A stretch of DNA of 64,000 nucleotides. It comes from Rhipicephalus microplus (lineage: Eukaryota; Arthropoda; Arachnida; Ixodida; Ixodidae). Of this stretch, positions 42,777 to 53,874 are shown one piece after another. Location of the stretch: the NCBI RefSeq assembly GCF_043290135.1, contig NW_027464589.1, forward strand, positions 6,205,001 through 6,269,000. The letters run 5' to 3'. The notes beneath the pieces were generated by a model. That model did no database searches, was not told the DNA's origin, and saw nothing but the letters and a program-made list of their open reading frames with translations. Both the position numbers and the translations under genes were made by a program. Positions within the stretch are counted from its first letter, which is position 1, and every line of letters begins with the position of its first letter.

Positions 42777-43073
42777 TACGAAAAAAAAGAAAGTCTAAGC
42801 TCTACTACAAAAATTTGCGTGTTCAATGTACGCGCACTTCCTTCACGGGTTGGCAAAAGAAAAAAACAACAAAAAATTCAAACAGACACCCGCAATAACT
42901 AATAAATACTGGTGACTGGCCCCTGTAAAACAAGTGCTACGAACATTTCAACTGCTGCCTTTTAAATATAAAGACAAGCTCAAAACATGCAAAAACACTT
43001 ATCTGCGCAGTCGATCGGGAGCGCTCAGAAAACACGTCCATACACTGTGACAGTCCGAACCGTGAATTCACTG
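42777..43073 (-). other. 5' UTR of the esterase-bearing element
   Basis: Non-coding segment between ORF1 and satellite. On the minus strand the element begins near CAGTGAATTCACGG. A-rich runs at 42780-42790 and 42860-42880. Confidence 0.5.
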
Positions 43074-45303
43074 ACGTGGCAATGTCAGTCAGCGCCACCA
43101 TTAAGGCGAGTGTGGCAACTCTTTCTGAGCCTGTTTGGTGCCACGTAGAACTTGAACCTATTACGAGCTGCCAGCTGACCAACAGACCCTCGTCTACAGC
43201 CTAACGGCACAAAGTCTGCCAGTTTGAGACCCTCGTTAATGAATAAGGAAACGTTGTGTGTACGTAAGGGTCGTTTTCTGTGTTTGGCACAATTTTAATG
43301 AAAACTAGCAGACAATAACGCCAAGGGCTGTAAAGAAGAAGTTATTAGACCAATTGCGTTATAAATGTGAAGAAAGGAAAGTGGATGAAAATATAGATGG
43401 CCGGGAGCACGAACCGAACCTGCGACCTACCAATAACGCGTTCGATGCTTTACCACTGACCATCCACGGCGGCTAGCACCCAGTCAATGTGTTGGGTTTC
43501 TATGGGAAATTAAACGTTGGAGTGTCAGTCAGCGCCACGTGTAGCTATTGAGGTGAGTGGGGCACACTCATTCTGAGCCTGTTTGGCGTAACGTAGCATG
43601 TGAACTTATTACGAGCTGGCAGCTGACGAATAGTCCCTCGTCTACAACCTAACGGCAACAAGTCTGCTAGAACGAGACCATGGTTAATGAATAAGGAAAA
43701 GCACTGTGTATACCTAAGGGCTCGTTTTTTCGTGTTTCGGCACAATAATAATGAGATCTAAGAGACAATAATGCCAAGGGGTGTATAGGGGAAGTTATTA
43801 AATGACTTGTATTTAAATGTGAAGAAAGAAAAGAGGGTGAAAAGAAAACATCCCATGAGCAGGAACCGAACATGCAACTTTCCAATAACGCGTTCGATGC
43901 TTTATCGTTCAGCTTTCATGGCGGCTATCCTCCAGTCAATTTATTAGGTTTATATGTGAATTTAAACGTGGAAGTGTCAGTCAGCGCCACGTGTAGCCAT
44001 GGAGGCGAGTGTAACATGCTCTTTCTGAGCCTGTTGGCGCCACGTTGCTTGTGAACTTATTACGAGCTGGTAGCTGACCAGTAGTTCCTCATCTACAATC
44101 TAATGGCAACAAGTATGCCAGTACGAGACCCTCGTTAATGAATAAGGTATAGCAGTGCATACTTAGAGTTTGTCCTTGCGTGTTTTGGCACAATACTCAA
44201 GGGATCTAACAGACAATACTGTCAAGGAGTGTATCGGGGAAGTTATTAAACCGATTGTAATGCAAATGTGAAGGAAGAAAAGAGGGCAAAAAGATAGCTT
44301 GCCGTGTGCAGGAACCGAACCTGTGACATTCGAATAACGCCTTGGATGCTTTACCACCGAGATACCACGGCAGCTATCCCCTAGCCAATTTATTGGATTT
44401 ATATGTGATTTTATTCACAGGAGTGTCAGTGAGCGCCACCTGTAGCCATCGGGGGCTAGTGTGGCACTCTTGCTGAGCCTGTTTGGCGTCACGTAGCTCG
44501 TGAATTTATTACGAGCTTGCAGCTGACCAATAGTCCCTCGTTTACAACCTAACAACACCAAGTATGCCACTACGAGACCTTCGTTAATGAATAAGGGAAA
44601 GCAGTGTATAAGTAAAGGGCTCTATTTTCCGTGTTTTTGCACAATATTATTGTGATCTAACAGACAATTATGCCAAGGAGTGTATAGTGGAAGTTATTAG
44701 ACCAAGTGTAATGTAAATGTGAAGAAAGAGAAGTGGATGAAAATATATCTTGCATTGAGCAGAAACCGAACCTGTGACCTTCGAATTACGCGTTCGATGC
44801 TCTACCACTAATCTACTATGGCGGCTATCCACCAGAAACTTTATTGGACTTATATGTGGATTTAAACGTGGAAGTGTCAACCAGCGCCACGTGTAGCCAT
44901 GGAGGCGAGTGGGGCACACTCTTTCTGAACCTGTTTCTCGCCACGTAGCACATGAATTTTTTACGAGCTTGCAGCTGACCATTACACCCTCTTGTACAAA
45001 CTAACGGTACCAATTCTGCTTGTACAAGACACTCGCTAATGAATAAGGGAAAGGAGTGTATATATAAGGGCTCGTTTTTCTGTGTTTTGGCTCAATAATA
45101 ATGAGATCTAACAGAAAATAACGCCAAGGAGTGTATAGAGGATGTTATTAGACATATTGTGATGTAAATGTAAACGAAAAAGCGGGTGAAAAGAAACTTG
45201 CCGTGAGGAGAAACCGAATCTGCGACCTTCCAATAACGCGTTCGATGCATTATCACTGAGCTACCTCGGCGGCTATCCGCTAGCCAATTTATTGTGTTTA
45301 TAT
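43074..45303 (-). repeat. tRNA-bearing satellite, reverse array 2
   Basis: About five reverse units with tRNA-like domains near 43400, 43852, 44302, 44752 and 45205. Picks up at GTGGCAATGTCAGTC, the unit position where reverse array 1 stopped. Confidence 0.9.
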
Positions 45304-45476
45304 TGTCACAGGGTGAGGGTAGGCAGAGGGTAGAAATATATATTTACTGATTGTAGACGGAGTACACAGTGTCCTTGAACCAAGATGGCGGTGTCGAAAC
45401 CACACACGAGCTCTAGTTCAATCGTCATCTTCATCGCCTTTACGGTGCCATTGTTGATGTTAATGATGACTTGTAT
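45304..45476 (-). repeat. 3' LTR of Gypsy-4
   Basis: 173-bp repeat sharing GATTGTAGACGGAGTACAC and GTTGATGTTAATGATGACTT with 54915-55085. On the minus strand it ends CACCCTGTGACA. Confidence 0.8.
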
Positions 45477-45479
45477 CAT

Positions 45480-46589
45480 CTAGCTGCCACCGGTGAAAGT
45501 CCCGTCTGGGCGTTTAAGAAATCTTGCGATCCTGCTCGGAGATGTACGGCTTAAGGCGGGAGACGTGTAAAATATCACTGGACGGCAGAGACGATGAGGA
45601 TGGAGTGTCCAAGAGGGGATCTCATAGGTGACCTCGGTCAGGTGGTGTAAGACTTTGTAAGGCCCGTTGTAGGGAGCGAGGAACTTCGAGGACAGGCCAA
45701 CGTGACGGGAAGAAGTCCAGATCAACACCAACGATCCTGGGGAGTAAGAGACAGCTCTGTGACGACTGTCGTAAGGATCCTTTTGAGAAAGCTGCGAGGC
45801 AGAAAGGCGATCCCGGGCAATCCGGTGGGCCGCTTGAGCCCGAAAAGTTGCATCGCAAGCGTACTCGGTAGGAGTGCCAGTATGCGACGGCAGAAGAGTG
45901 TCAAAAGGCAAAGTGGGGCGACGGCCGTACAAGAGATAGAAGACAGAAACGCCAGCGGTGTCATGTCGTGACGAGTTGTAGGCAAACGTCACGTAAGGAA
46001 AAGTGGCATCCCAATCATGGTGATCTGCGGAGACATACATCGATAGCATTGTCGTCAGTGTGTGGTTAAGGCGCTCAGTTAGTCCAGTTGTTTGCGGGTG
46101 GTAGGCAGTGGTGAGTTTATGACGTGTGGAACACGAGCGAAGAATGTCGTCCACGACCTTGGAGAGAAATGAATGACCACGGTCAGTCAGCAGTTGACGT
46201 GGTGCTCCGTGGTGGAGAATAACGTCATGAAGGAGAAAGTCCGCGACATCAGTAGCACAGCTTGTTGGTAGCGCTCGCGTGATGGCCAAGCGTGTCGCGT
46301 AGTCTGCAGCCACCACTACCCACTTATTCCCACTCAGAGACTTTGGGAATGGTCCAATGAGATCGAGGCCGACATGGTAGAACTGGTCTGTCTGAATTTC
46401 GACAGACTCAAGTGGGCCTGGTGGTGCCAATGAAGGATGCTTGCGGAGCTGGCAAGACTCACAAGATGTACCATATCGGTGTACAGCGCAGTAAAGGCCG
46501 GGCCAGAAGAATCGACGCCGTACGCGGTGATACGTGCGGGCTGCTTCGAGATGACTAGCAGTTGAGGAATCATGAAATTGTTCGAGCAC
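45480..46589 (-). CDS. Gypsy-4 integrase, triad intact
   Basis: A 369-residue open frame. The zinc domain reads FHDSSTASHLE...CESCQLRK; the core has LDLIGPFPK, LLTDRGHSFLS and TGLTERLNHTL, giving all of D, D and E. A GPY/F module, YNGPYKVLHH, follows near residue 310. The frame closes at TAG 45480-45482, four bases from the LTR, which suits the normal end of pol. It has no start of its own and depends on a broken upstream pol, so it is the best-preserved domain of a dead element. Confidence 0.8.
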   Translation of the reverse strand: MLEQFHDSSTASHLEAARTYHRVRRRFFWPGLYCAVHRYGTSCESCQLRKHPSLAPPGPLESVEIQTDQFYHVGLDLIGPFPKSLSGNKWVVVAADYATRLAITRALPTSCATDVADFLLHDVILHHGAPRQLLTDRGHSFLSKVVDDILRSCSTRHKLTTAYHPQTTGLTERLNHTLTTMLSMYVSADHHDWDATFPYVTFAYNSSRHDTAGVSVFYLLYGRRPTLPFDTLLPSHTGTPTEYACDATFRAQAAHRIARDRLSASQLSQKDPYDSRHRAVSYSPGSLVLIWTSSRHVGLSSKFLAPYNGPYKVLHHLTEVTYEIPSWTLHPHRLCRPVIFYTSPALSRTSPSRIARFLKRPDGTFTGGS

Positions 46590-48578
46590 AGTGGAACGGA
46601 GCGTTGGAAGAACTACCAGAAGAAGTTTTGGTCCTTCGGTGCTTGCGTCGCGCCGCTAGAGAATTCCGTCATGAAGCGTGAACAGGCGAAGGGAAGGATC
46701 CGAGGTGTCAGAAGCTAGACGGCGTATGATAGACCGCAAATTGGCATCACTGAGTGTTTCCCTATGTCCATGAAATCAGATATGGCGGAGACACAGGCAT
46801 CAGAATCGTGCGCTGACAGGTCAGGGGGATCGACGGGATGGCGGGATAAAGAGTCGGCATCGTGGCGCATTTGGCCAGACCTGTAACTCAGGTCAAAGCT
46901 ATATTCCTTTAACTTCAAAGTCCAACGACCCAGGCGTCCAGAAGGATCTTTGATATAGGACAACCAGCACAGGGCGTGGGGATCCATTATGACCGAAAAG
47001 TGGCGGCCGAACAAGTATGGTCATAATATTCCAACTGACCACACATGAGCGAGGCACTCGTGCTCAGTGATGCAAATTTTACACTCAGAGGGGGAGAGGA
47101 GGTGACTTGCGTAGGCGATTACACGATTTTACTCTGTTGCCGCTGGGTGAGGACAGCGCCAATACTGTGTCCGCTGGTTTCGGTGTGAACTTCAGTGGGC
47201 GCTGAAGGATCGAAATTGCCTAAAATGGGCAGGGAAGTGAGAAATGCGATAAGCCAGCGAAACGAGTTGGCTTGTCTGGGACCCCCCAAAAAGGGCGTGT
47301 CCTTCTTCAGTAGCTGTGTAAACGATGGGCAATGTCGGCTAAGTTGTGGACGAAACGGCGGAAAGAGGAACAGAGGCCGAAAAAACTCCATACATTTTTC
47401 GCGGAACGTGTGTGGGGAAATCTTTGACGATGCGAAGTTTGAAGGGATCGGGTTGCACGCTTTTAGCACTGACAAGATGGCCTAGCACAGTGATTGTTTC
47501 CCTGCCGAAACAGCACTTGGTGGAGTTGAGCTTTGAGCTGTAGGCCTGCCATCTGAGAACTTCCAGAACAGCTGACAGACGGCTAAGGTGCCTTTCTAAT
47601 GATGGCGAGAAAACAATGATGTCATCGAGATAACAGAGGCACGTTGACCATTTGTAAACCCGTAGCAGCTGAGTCCATCAATCTCTCAAATGAGGCGGGA
47701 GCATTGCATAAGGCAAAAAGCATTACCTTAAACTGCAAAAGTCCATGCGGTGTAACAAATGCAGTCTTTTCATGGTCTATTTCATCGACGGAAATCTGCC
47801 AGTATCCTGAACACAGGTCGATAGAGGAGAAGTAGGCAGACCCGTGCATGCAGTCGAGGGCATCGTCAATCCGTGGCAATGGGTAGACGTACTTGCGAGT
47901 GACCTCGTTTAAGTGACGGTAGTCGACGCAGAAGCGCCAGCTGCTATTCTTTTTCTTTACTAGAACGCCTGGTGAGGCCCATGGACTGCAAGATGGTTCA
48001 ATGACGTCTTTTGTGAGCATTTTATCAATTTCACGTTAGATGACTTGTCGCTCTGCATGTGACACGAGATAACGACGTCGTCGGATCGGGCAGGCGTCTT
48101 CAGTATTTATCCTATGAGTAACAAATGACGTCTGACCTAAAGGGCTGTCACCAATGTCGAAGATGTCCCTGAAGGATGCCAAAATATGCCGGATATCGGC
48201 TGCCTGTGCTGGAAAGAGGTATGGCGCGTTCATTTTCTCAAAGTCGGCATCAGTGGAGCTCTGTGAAGAGGATGCAGTAGCGGGCAAAGGAGCGTCTGCA
48301 ACGAATGCAGAAAAAGGATGTTCACTGATGGAAGAGACGTTGTCTAGAGTCATGCCATCTGGAACAACTTGAGCGCACCAGCTGAAGTTCATTATCGGTA
48401 GCGACGCCACATTATTCGTAATCGTCAACTGAGTACGAGGAAGGGCAACATTTCTGTCTAATAACACGTCTAAAATCGGTGTCAGCACATAATCGCCGTC
48501 GGGTACCGGAGAAAAAGACCTCATGGTTACATAGGTAAGAGCTTGGGGCAGTAGGCGAACGTATTCGACAGAACACAA
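46590..48578 (-). pseudogene. Gypsy-4 reverse transcriptase and RNase H, broken
   Basis: Pieces in order on the minus strand. 48578-48036 carries SFVTHRINTEDACPIRRRRY. 48020-47622 carries ASPGVLVKKKNSSWRFCVDY and YFSSIDLCSGYWQISVD. The catalytic [14 protein letters not shown] is readable only after a shift near 47640. LGHLVSAKSVQPDP follows. In RNase H (47475-46715), PHALCWLSYIKDPSGRLGRW and HDADSLSRHP are visible. Several shifts and stops. The upstream edge is where the CR1-type element interrupts pol. Confidence 0.8.
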
Positions 48579-48951
48579 ACGTGGTTGAGGTGTATTTATT
48601 TATTTATTCACAATACCTTACAGGCTCCTTATTGGAGCATTCTGTAAGGGGGGCGATACATGGTAAAACATGACTTGAGACAAATATAAAAAGATGAAAT
48701 CAAGATGGTACAATATGGAAAGTCCATTGTGATCTAAACGACTGCCAAAAAAGCAATAGTAACACCCGAGTAGAAAAACTAAACAAAGTAATAGCGTGCA
48801 CGAAACACGAACCTAATCAACATGAACAGTTCGTGATTGTAAAATAAAAAAAAAATTTGGCAGCGTTTACAATACTACAATGCAACATGATACAACGCTA
48901 AACCATTTGAAACATAAGATAACACATCTAGAGAGAATGAACAAGAAATAA

Positions 48952-51760
48952 CTACGCAAGCATGAAATGTTTGAGTAGGCGGTAGTGAAAGGCTTTGCGA
49001 TTTGTGATCAAAGTGATATCACCAGGGAGATCATTCCAAAGCTGGATGGCGTGTGGCAGCGCAGAACAATTAAACGCCTTTGTTTTGCCGGATATGCGCT
49101 CGAAACTGCCACGATTATGGAGCCGCCTAGACATGCGCAGTGGGGTTTTCAAAGGGAGAGAATGAGGCCTGTGTTTTGAAGGTATCCATGAAGCAGACAT
49201 AAAAGGGAAACACACCGGTGAATCTGAAGAGGGTGCAGTGAAAGTTCGAGTTTTGTTTTAGTGATACTGAATTTTCGTTCGTAATTTCCGGTAATAAAAC
49301 GAGCGGCACGGTTTCGAACAAGCTCTAAGTTAGTAATTAAGTAGTCTTGATAAGGGGACCAAATAGATGAGGTGAATTCTAACTGCGGGCGAATGAAGGT
49401 AAGGTACGCTAACTTGCGAATGTTAGGTGGCTATTTACGGAGGTTACGACGAGTGTATCCAAGCGTTTGAGATGTTTTAGCACAGAGAGCGGTAATGTGA
49501 GGGTGCCATGAAAGATTGTGAGTCAAGATTATCCCTAAATACTTGAATGACTGAACACGAGATATGACAGAGTTGTTAATGACGAAGGAAAAATCAGAGT
49601 TCGATTGTTTGCGGGTGAAAGAAATGAGTTTGCAGTTTCCGGAGTTCAATACCATGAGCCATTTTTGACACCACATATTAATAAGGTTAATTTCACTTTG
49701 CAGGATGTGGTGATCCTCGGGAGAAGTTATTTTTCTATAAATTATGCAGTCATCGGCGAACAACCTAATACTTGAGGAAATATTGTTGGGCAGGCCATTA
49801 ATGTAAATAAGGAAGAGTAAAGGGCCTAGAACACTACCTTGAGGGACTCCGGAAGTTACATCAGCTAAGGGAGAAACACGGTTAATAATTACGGTGAATT
49901 GTTGGCGAGATGATAAAAAATTTCTAATCCAAGATAAGCTAGCAGAGTCCAGTCCAAGGGAATTTAATTTGGAAAACAATAGACAATGGGCGACCCGGTC
50001 AAAAGCTCTGGAAAAGTCAAGAAAAATGCTATCGGTTTGTAGATTGTTGTCCATGTTAAAGTGCAAGTCAACAGTAAGTTCAAACAATTGCGTATCACAT
50101 GACATATTTTTACGAAATCCATGTTGATTTATGAAAAAGAAATTATTAGTCTCCAAGTGGCGGTAGATGTGCGATGCAATTATGTGCTCTAGCATTTTAC
50201 AGGAAATGCAAGTTAGGGAAATGGGGCGGTAGTTGTCTGGTTGATTTTTCTTTCCAGCTTTGAATACCGGAATAACCCTGGCAATCTTCTAGTCTTTAGG
50301 TAGTTGTTTAGTCGACAGTGATTGATTAAATATGCTGCATAGTATTTCGCTAGAAAGAGGTAGGGTATGTTCAATATCTTAGCGTTTAAATTATCTACAC
50401 CCGCCAATGTTGATAGTTTGAGGTTATTTATGAGACACGCAACTCCATCCTCAGTGACCGTTATTGGTGTCATGTAAGGGTAACCTAAATCTGGTACATA
50501 AGGCACATTTAGGTGATCTTCTTTAGTAAGTACTGACGAGAAAAACTTGTTGAACTGGTGCGAGCATTGCTCATCTGTTAGTGGTGTGTTGTCGTCATTG
50601 AAGAGACAGATTTGTCGCGATTCATTTCCAGGAGATATGGTTTGCTAGAACTTTCGTGGGTTTGACTACAGGAGGGAGGGTAGGTTATGTGAGTAGTACT
50701 AGTTTTTGGTGGAACATATAGCCGATGAATATTCTCTGAGGCATGTATTGCGCCTTTCCCAGGAAGAGGCGCTGGATGAATGTTTGGCTGCAGTGTAGAA
50801 CCGCTTCTTTTTATTTTGCAGTTTGCGCAGTGATGAACTGAACCAGGGATTTCTGTTATCGTGAGCAATAGAGATGAAAGGCACATACCTGTCCACCAAC
50901 TCTGACATTTTGTTCTTAAATGCAAGCCAATTTTCAGGCACAGACTGAAGAGAGAAAGATTGTATAAAAGACTGATGGAAGAAGGCCACTAATTCATTGT
51001 CCGCTCTATTGTAGTTACGAATGAACTTCGTAGCCATGGAACCTATGTTTGGTACCTGTTTGCGGATGGTGAGTTGCAGGAGATTGTGGTCATTAAAACC
51101 GTCACAGTATTCGATTGTGCCTATCGTATCAGGGGCGGTGGTAAGCACCAAATCTAGAATATTAGTACCACGTGTGGGTCTATTTACCACTTGTGAAAAG
51201 TTGAAATCCAACGAAAGGTTAATGAAATCAGTTGAAGTTTGGCAGGGTGCTGATAAAGTGGGCCAGTCTATATTGGGTAAATTAAAGTCACCAAAAAGGT
51301 ACACGTGATCCGTAGGACATCCCTTGATTGCGGCCGAGATGCTTTTTCGCAAATCATCTTGGAATAGCGGACTAGCATCGGGTGGACGATAGCAAACGCC
51401 TATTAGCATGTTCTCGGTGTGAGCCCTACATGCTGCCCATACTATTTCCAGATCAGAGAACGTATCAATTACGAATGATGCAATGTCGTTCTTGATGGCC
51501 AGCAGTACCCCTCCACCTCTCCTTTGTGTGCGGTCACGCCTATAAATGGTGTAGTTCTTATCAAACAGCAATTCCTTGTCCCTGATATTAGGGCACAACC
51601 AAGTCTCTGTAAGTGCTACGACCTTTGGACAGCTGTCATCAAGGAAGGATGAAACTAGGTCGCATTTCAGTAGAAGACTTCTGATGTTAGTGAATGAAAC
51701 TGATAGCAGAAAAGCGGAGGTGGGTTTCGATGGTTTACTACGACCACACTTATTCCTCTT
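48952..51760 (-). pseudogene. Element B ORF2: endonuclease and reverse transcriptase
   Basis: The endonuclease (51598-50699) has RRGGGVLLAIKND, VYLFGDFNLPNIDWP and CDGFNDHNLLQL. After shifts at about 50700 and 50510, RT runs at 50195-49431: MLEHIIASHIYRHL, NQHGFRKNMSCDTQL, FLDFSRAFDRVAH, TSGVPQGSVLGPLLFLIYIN, the catalytic IRLFADDCIIYRK, and YLGIILTHNLSW. The C-terminus at 49215-48952 has ALPHAIQLWNDLPGD. The catalytic FADD is intact, but several frame breaks prevent a full product. Confidence 0.8.
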
Positions 51761-51829
51761 TCTCTATAGCTATTGTGAAAATAAAACAACAGAGTTCGTG
51801 GAGGAGTCAAAAACGTATGTCTCTCCATC

Positions 51830-52676
51830 TATTCGGAGCTTATCAACCGATAATCTATAGGTTTAGCCTTTACCCTGGCAAATTCCAGCAATTTCCTTCT
51901 TGCTTGACGTGTTGAGGGTGAAAAGTCTTCGCTTATTCCATATTTTGACCCTTTTAGTTTGCGGGCGGAAGCCAGAATATTTTGCTTGTCCTTGAAGGCG
52001 GTCATTTTGCTATTATAGGCCCACATTTGTTTGAAGCAAAGAGACCTAATCTATGTACCCTATCAAATTGTGAACCAGTCATCATGATGTCAAGATTTTT
52101 GGAACAGAAAGATATGATCTTTAGTTCAGTCGCCGTCCAATCTTTCTTCTCATCATCTTCAATGCCAAAAACGTATATTGGAACGTCGAATTCTATTTTC
52201 GGTATTATCGCACCGCGGCGTTACGCTTTTTAGTTGATTGACGATGTCAGAAACATTTGAAGCGTTTGTTTCACTAGGAGCGACCGGAGAGTAGGCCGCG
52301 TCCAGCGTCCCGACCCTTTCATTCAAACTCTTGATTTCAAGGTCAGTCGCAACCTGTTTTTCCTTTATGCCCTGAAGTTCCCGCAGTATAGCACTCTGAC
52401 TTCCTTGATTCTGCGAACTGTTTCCAGAACTGAAGCCATGGAGCACGACAGATCGGCAATAGCGGGACCTGGGTTCTGCTCTACGTCTCCAGCGACTAAA
52501 AGTAGCAGATCAACTATACTAGAATACGTCAAGACAGGAAGGAACAACAATTTTTTAGTGACGTCAAAAACATGAGGTGGGCATGACACCGCAATGAAGC
52601 AACAGTCAGAGTTCCTAACGCTATAGGCATGATTCAAATAACTAACCTGCATTAGCAGTACCGGTAAGTGAACCAT
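51830..52676 (-). pseudogene. Element B ORF1 with N-terminal 2A
   Basis: Start ATG 52674-52676 (MVHLPVLLMQVSYLN). The leader is partly hydrophobic and shares QVSY and AVSCP with element A. It leads to DLLLLVAGDVEQNPGP, a 2A motif with skip before Pro at 52464-52466. A shift near 52440 then gives a coiled-coil-like stretch (ILRELQGIKEKQVATDLEIK). RRSNIRFWHFEDD, FDRVHRLG, KMTAFKDKQNILASARKL and STRQARRKLLEFARVKA together are the L1-like ORF1 RNA-binding domain. At least two frame breaks. Confidence 0.7.
52464..52511 (-). other. 2A ribosome-skipping motif (element B)
   Basis: Codes for DLLLLVAGDVEQNPGP, matching D-V-E-x-N-P-G-P exactly with a hydrophobic run before it. Confidence 0.8.
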
Positions 52677-53217
52677 CGTGGCAGCGGTGTCGTGCTCAAC
52701 TGCGAGAGTCAGAGGTAGGTGGTTATATCCCACGTCGTTATCTTCGATGATGGCCGTTGTCGACCCCCGCGACCAAGCCTGATCCCAAAGACCAGCAGCG
52801 CCAAGCGAGACAATGCCCACCGAGGCAGACAGTGTCAACCCGTACAGCTGAGTGCAGGAATGGTGCGCGGGAAGCCATGATCCAGATCCGAGAAGGAATG
52901 CAACCTGCGTTAGCAGTACCGGTAAGTGAACCATCGTGGCAGCGGTGTCGTGCCCAACTTCGAGAGTCAGAGGTAGCTGGTTATATCCTACGTCATTATC
53001 TTCGATGATGGCCGTTGTCGACCCACGTGACCAAGCCTGATCCCAAAGACCAGCAGCGCCAAGCGAGATAGTGCCCACCGAGGCAGACAGTGTCGACCCG
53101 TACAGCTGAGTGCAGGAATGGCGCGCGGAAAGCCATGATCCAATCAGAGAAGGAATGCAACCTGCGTTAGCAGTACCGGTAAGTGAACCATCGTGGCAGC
53201 GGTGTCGTGCTCACTGC
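52645..53217 (-). repeat. 258-bp tandem 5' monomers of element B
   Basis: The junction TGCGTTAGCAGTACCGG recurs at about 52645, 52903 and 53161, exactly 258 bp apart. The outermost copy is cut after about 55 bp. Because 258 is divisible by three, the frame stays open across monomers, and each monomer holds an ATG for the same leader (52674-52676 and 52932-52934). Confidence 0.85.
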
Positions 53218-53223
53218 CACGAT

Positions 53224-53764
53224 AGTTGGTGTTTCATAGCAATAAGGCAGGTCAAGCTGAAGCAAGCCTATTTCACAGTCAATTAAGGCAGAGTGCGCGG
53301 CATGAAAGTCATGCCCAGGGTGAGTTCATGAGAGCACTTCTCGAGCACGGCGAAAAGCACAGTTTTGGAGCGGTCAGCAACACTAGCACGTATGGAGCAC
53401 ATCCCAAGCACAGGAAAAGTTCCACCGTCGGCGACTTGGATGAGCGGCACTGTGGGCGGTGTTAAAACATTTTTAAGGCGGCGGCGAAGCACCGACTTCA
53501 TCACCGAAATGTGGGCCCTGTGTCCACAAGGGCAACAAGGGCATCGTCTACTTTAACGCCTAAGAGGTTGCGTCGTGTCGGCATAGTCAGAGGATTTGGC
53601 TGGCGAATCGTCGATGCAGCATCACCTCTGGAAGCTGCATCGTCTAGTTTTCCCGAGCCAGATATGCAGTCGGTGAAGGACGGCGAAATTGGGGTGAGCG
53701 GGACGATGGGTGTCGAGACAGCGCTTAGCGAGACTGGTGGCTGGGAGGGGATGGTGACCGACAA
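53224..53764 (-). pseudogene. Gypsy-4 aspartic protease, broken
   Basis: The active-site strand reads ALVALVDTGPTFR at the end of the 53764-53501 frame. A shift leads to LIQVADGGTFPVLGMCSIRA and LTLGMTFMPR (second hydrophobic-G element). Further damage precedes the CR1-type insertion boundary near 53217. Confidence 0.65.
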
Positions 53765-53874
53765 TGCACCGTCGACGATCTGTTGCCACTGGCTGGCCGA
53801 GGCAACTCGTGGCGTGTTCCGAAGTAGCCATCATCTGCCTGTGCACAATGGTTGTAGCCATAAAAAGGCTTACG

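Larger units (their letters stand above)
38191..43073 (-). mobile_element. Non-LTR element with SGNH-esterase ORF1
   Basis: A 4.88-kb minus-strand insertion. Satellite flanks share ACGT (TAAACGT left, ACGTGGCA right). 5' UTR 42777-43073; ORF1 with zinc ribbon, coiled coil and esterase; ORF2 with APE endonuclease and RT. The 3' tail is (CATCCATA)n at 38191-38216. Stops and shifts throughout. An esterase-bearing ORF1 is known in CR1-group elements; exact clade uncertain. Confidence 0.8.
48592..53217 (-). mobile_element. CR1-type non-LTR element B with 2A peptide
   Basis: A ~4.6-kb minus-strand insertion in Gypsy-4. From its 5' end: two complete 258-bp monomers and a partial one; ORF1 with 2A and an L1-like RNA-binding domain; ORF2 with APE endonuclease and reverse transcriptase. 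It ends in AATAAATAAATAAATA at 48592-48608. Same family group as element A (23066-27420), but clearly diverged. Stops and shifts in both ORFs. Confidence 0.85.

Noticed and set aside
12918..45303. CRISPR-like array
   Set aside because: Regular repeats exist, but units are ~450 bp, diverged along their full length and without short identical repeats separated by unique spacers. The genome is eukaryotic.
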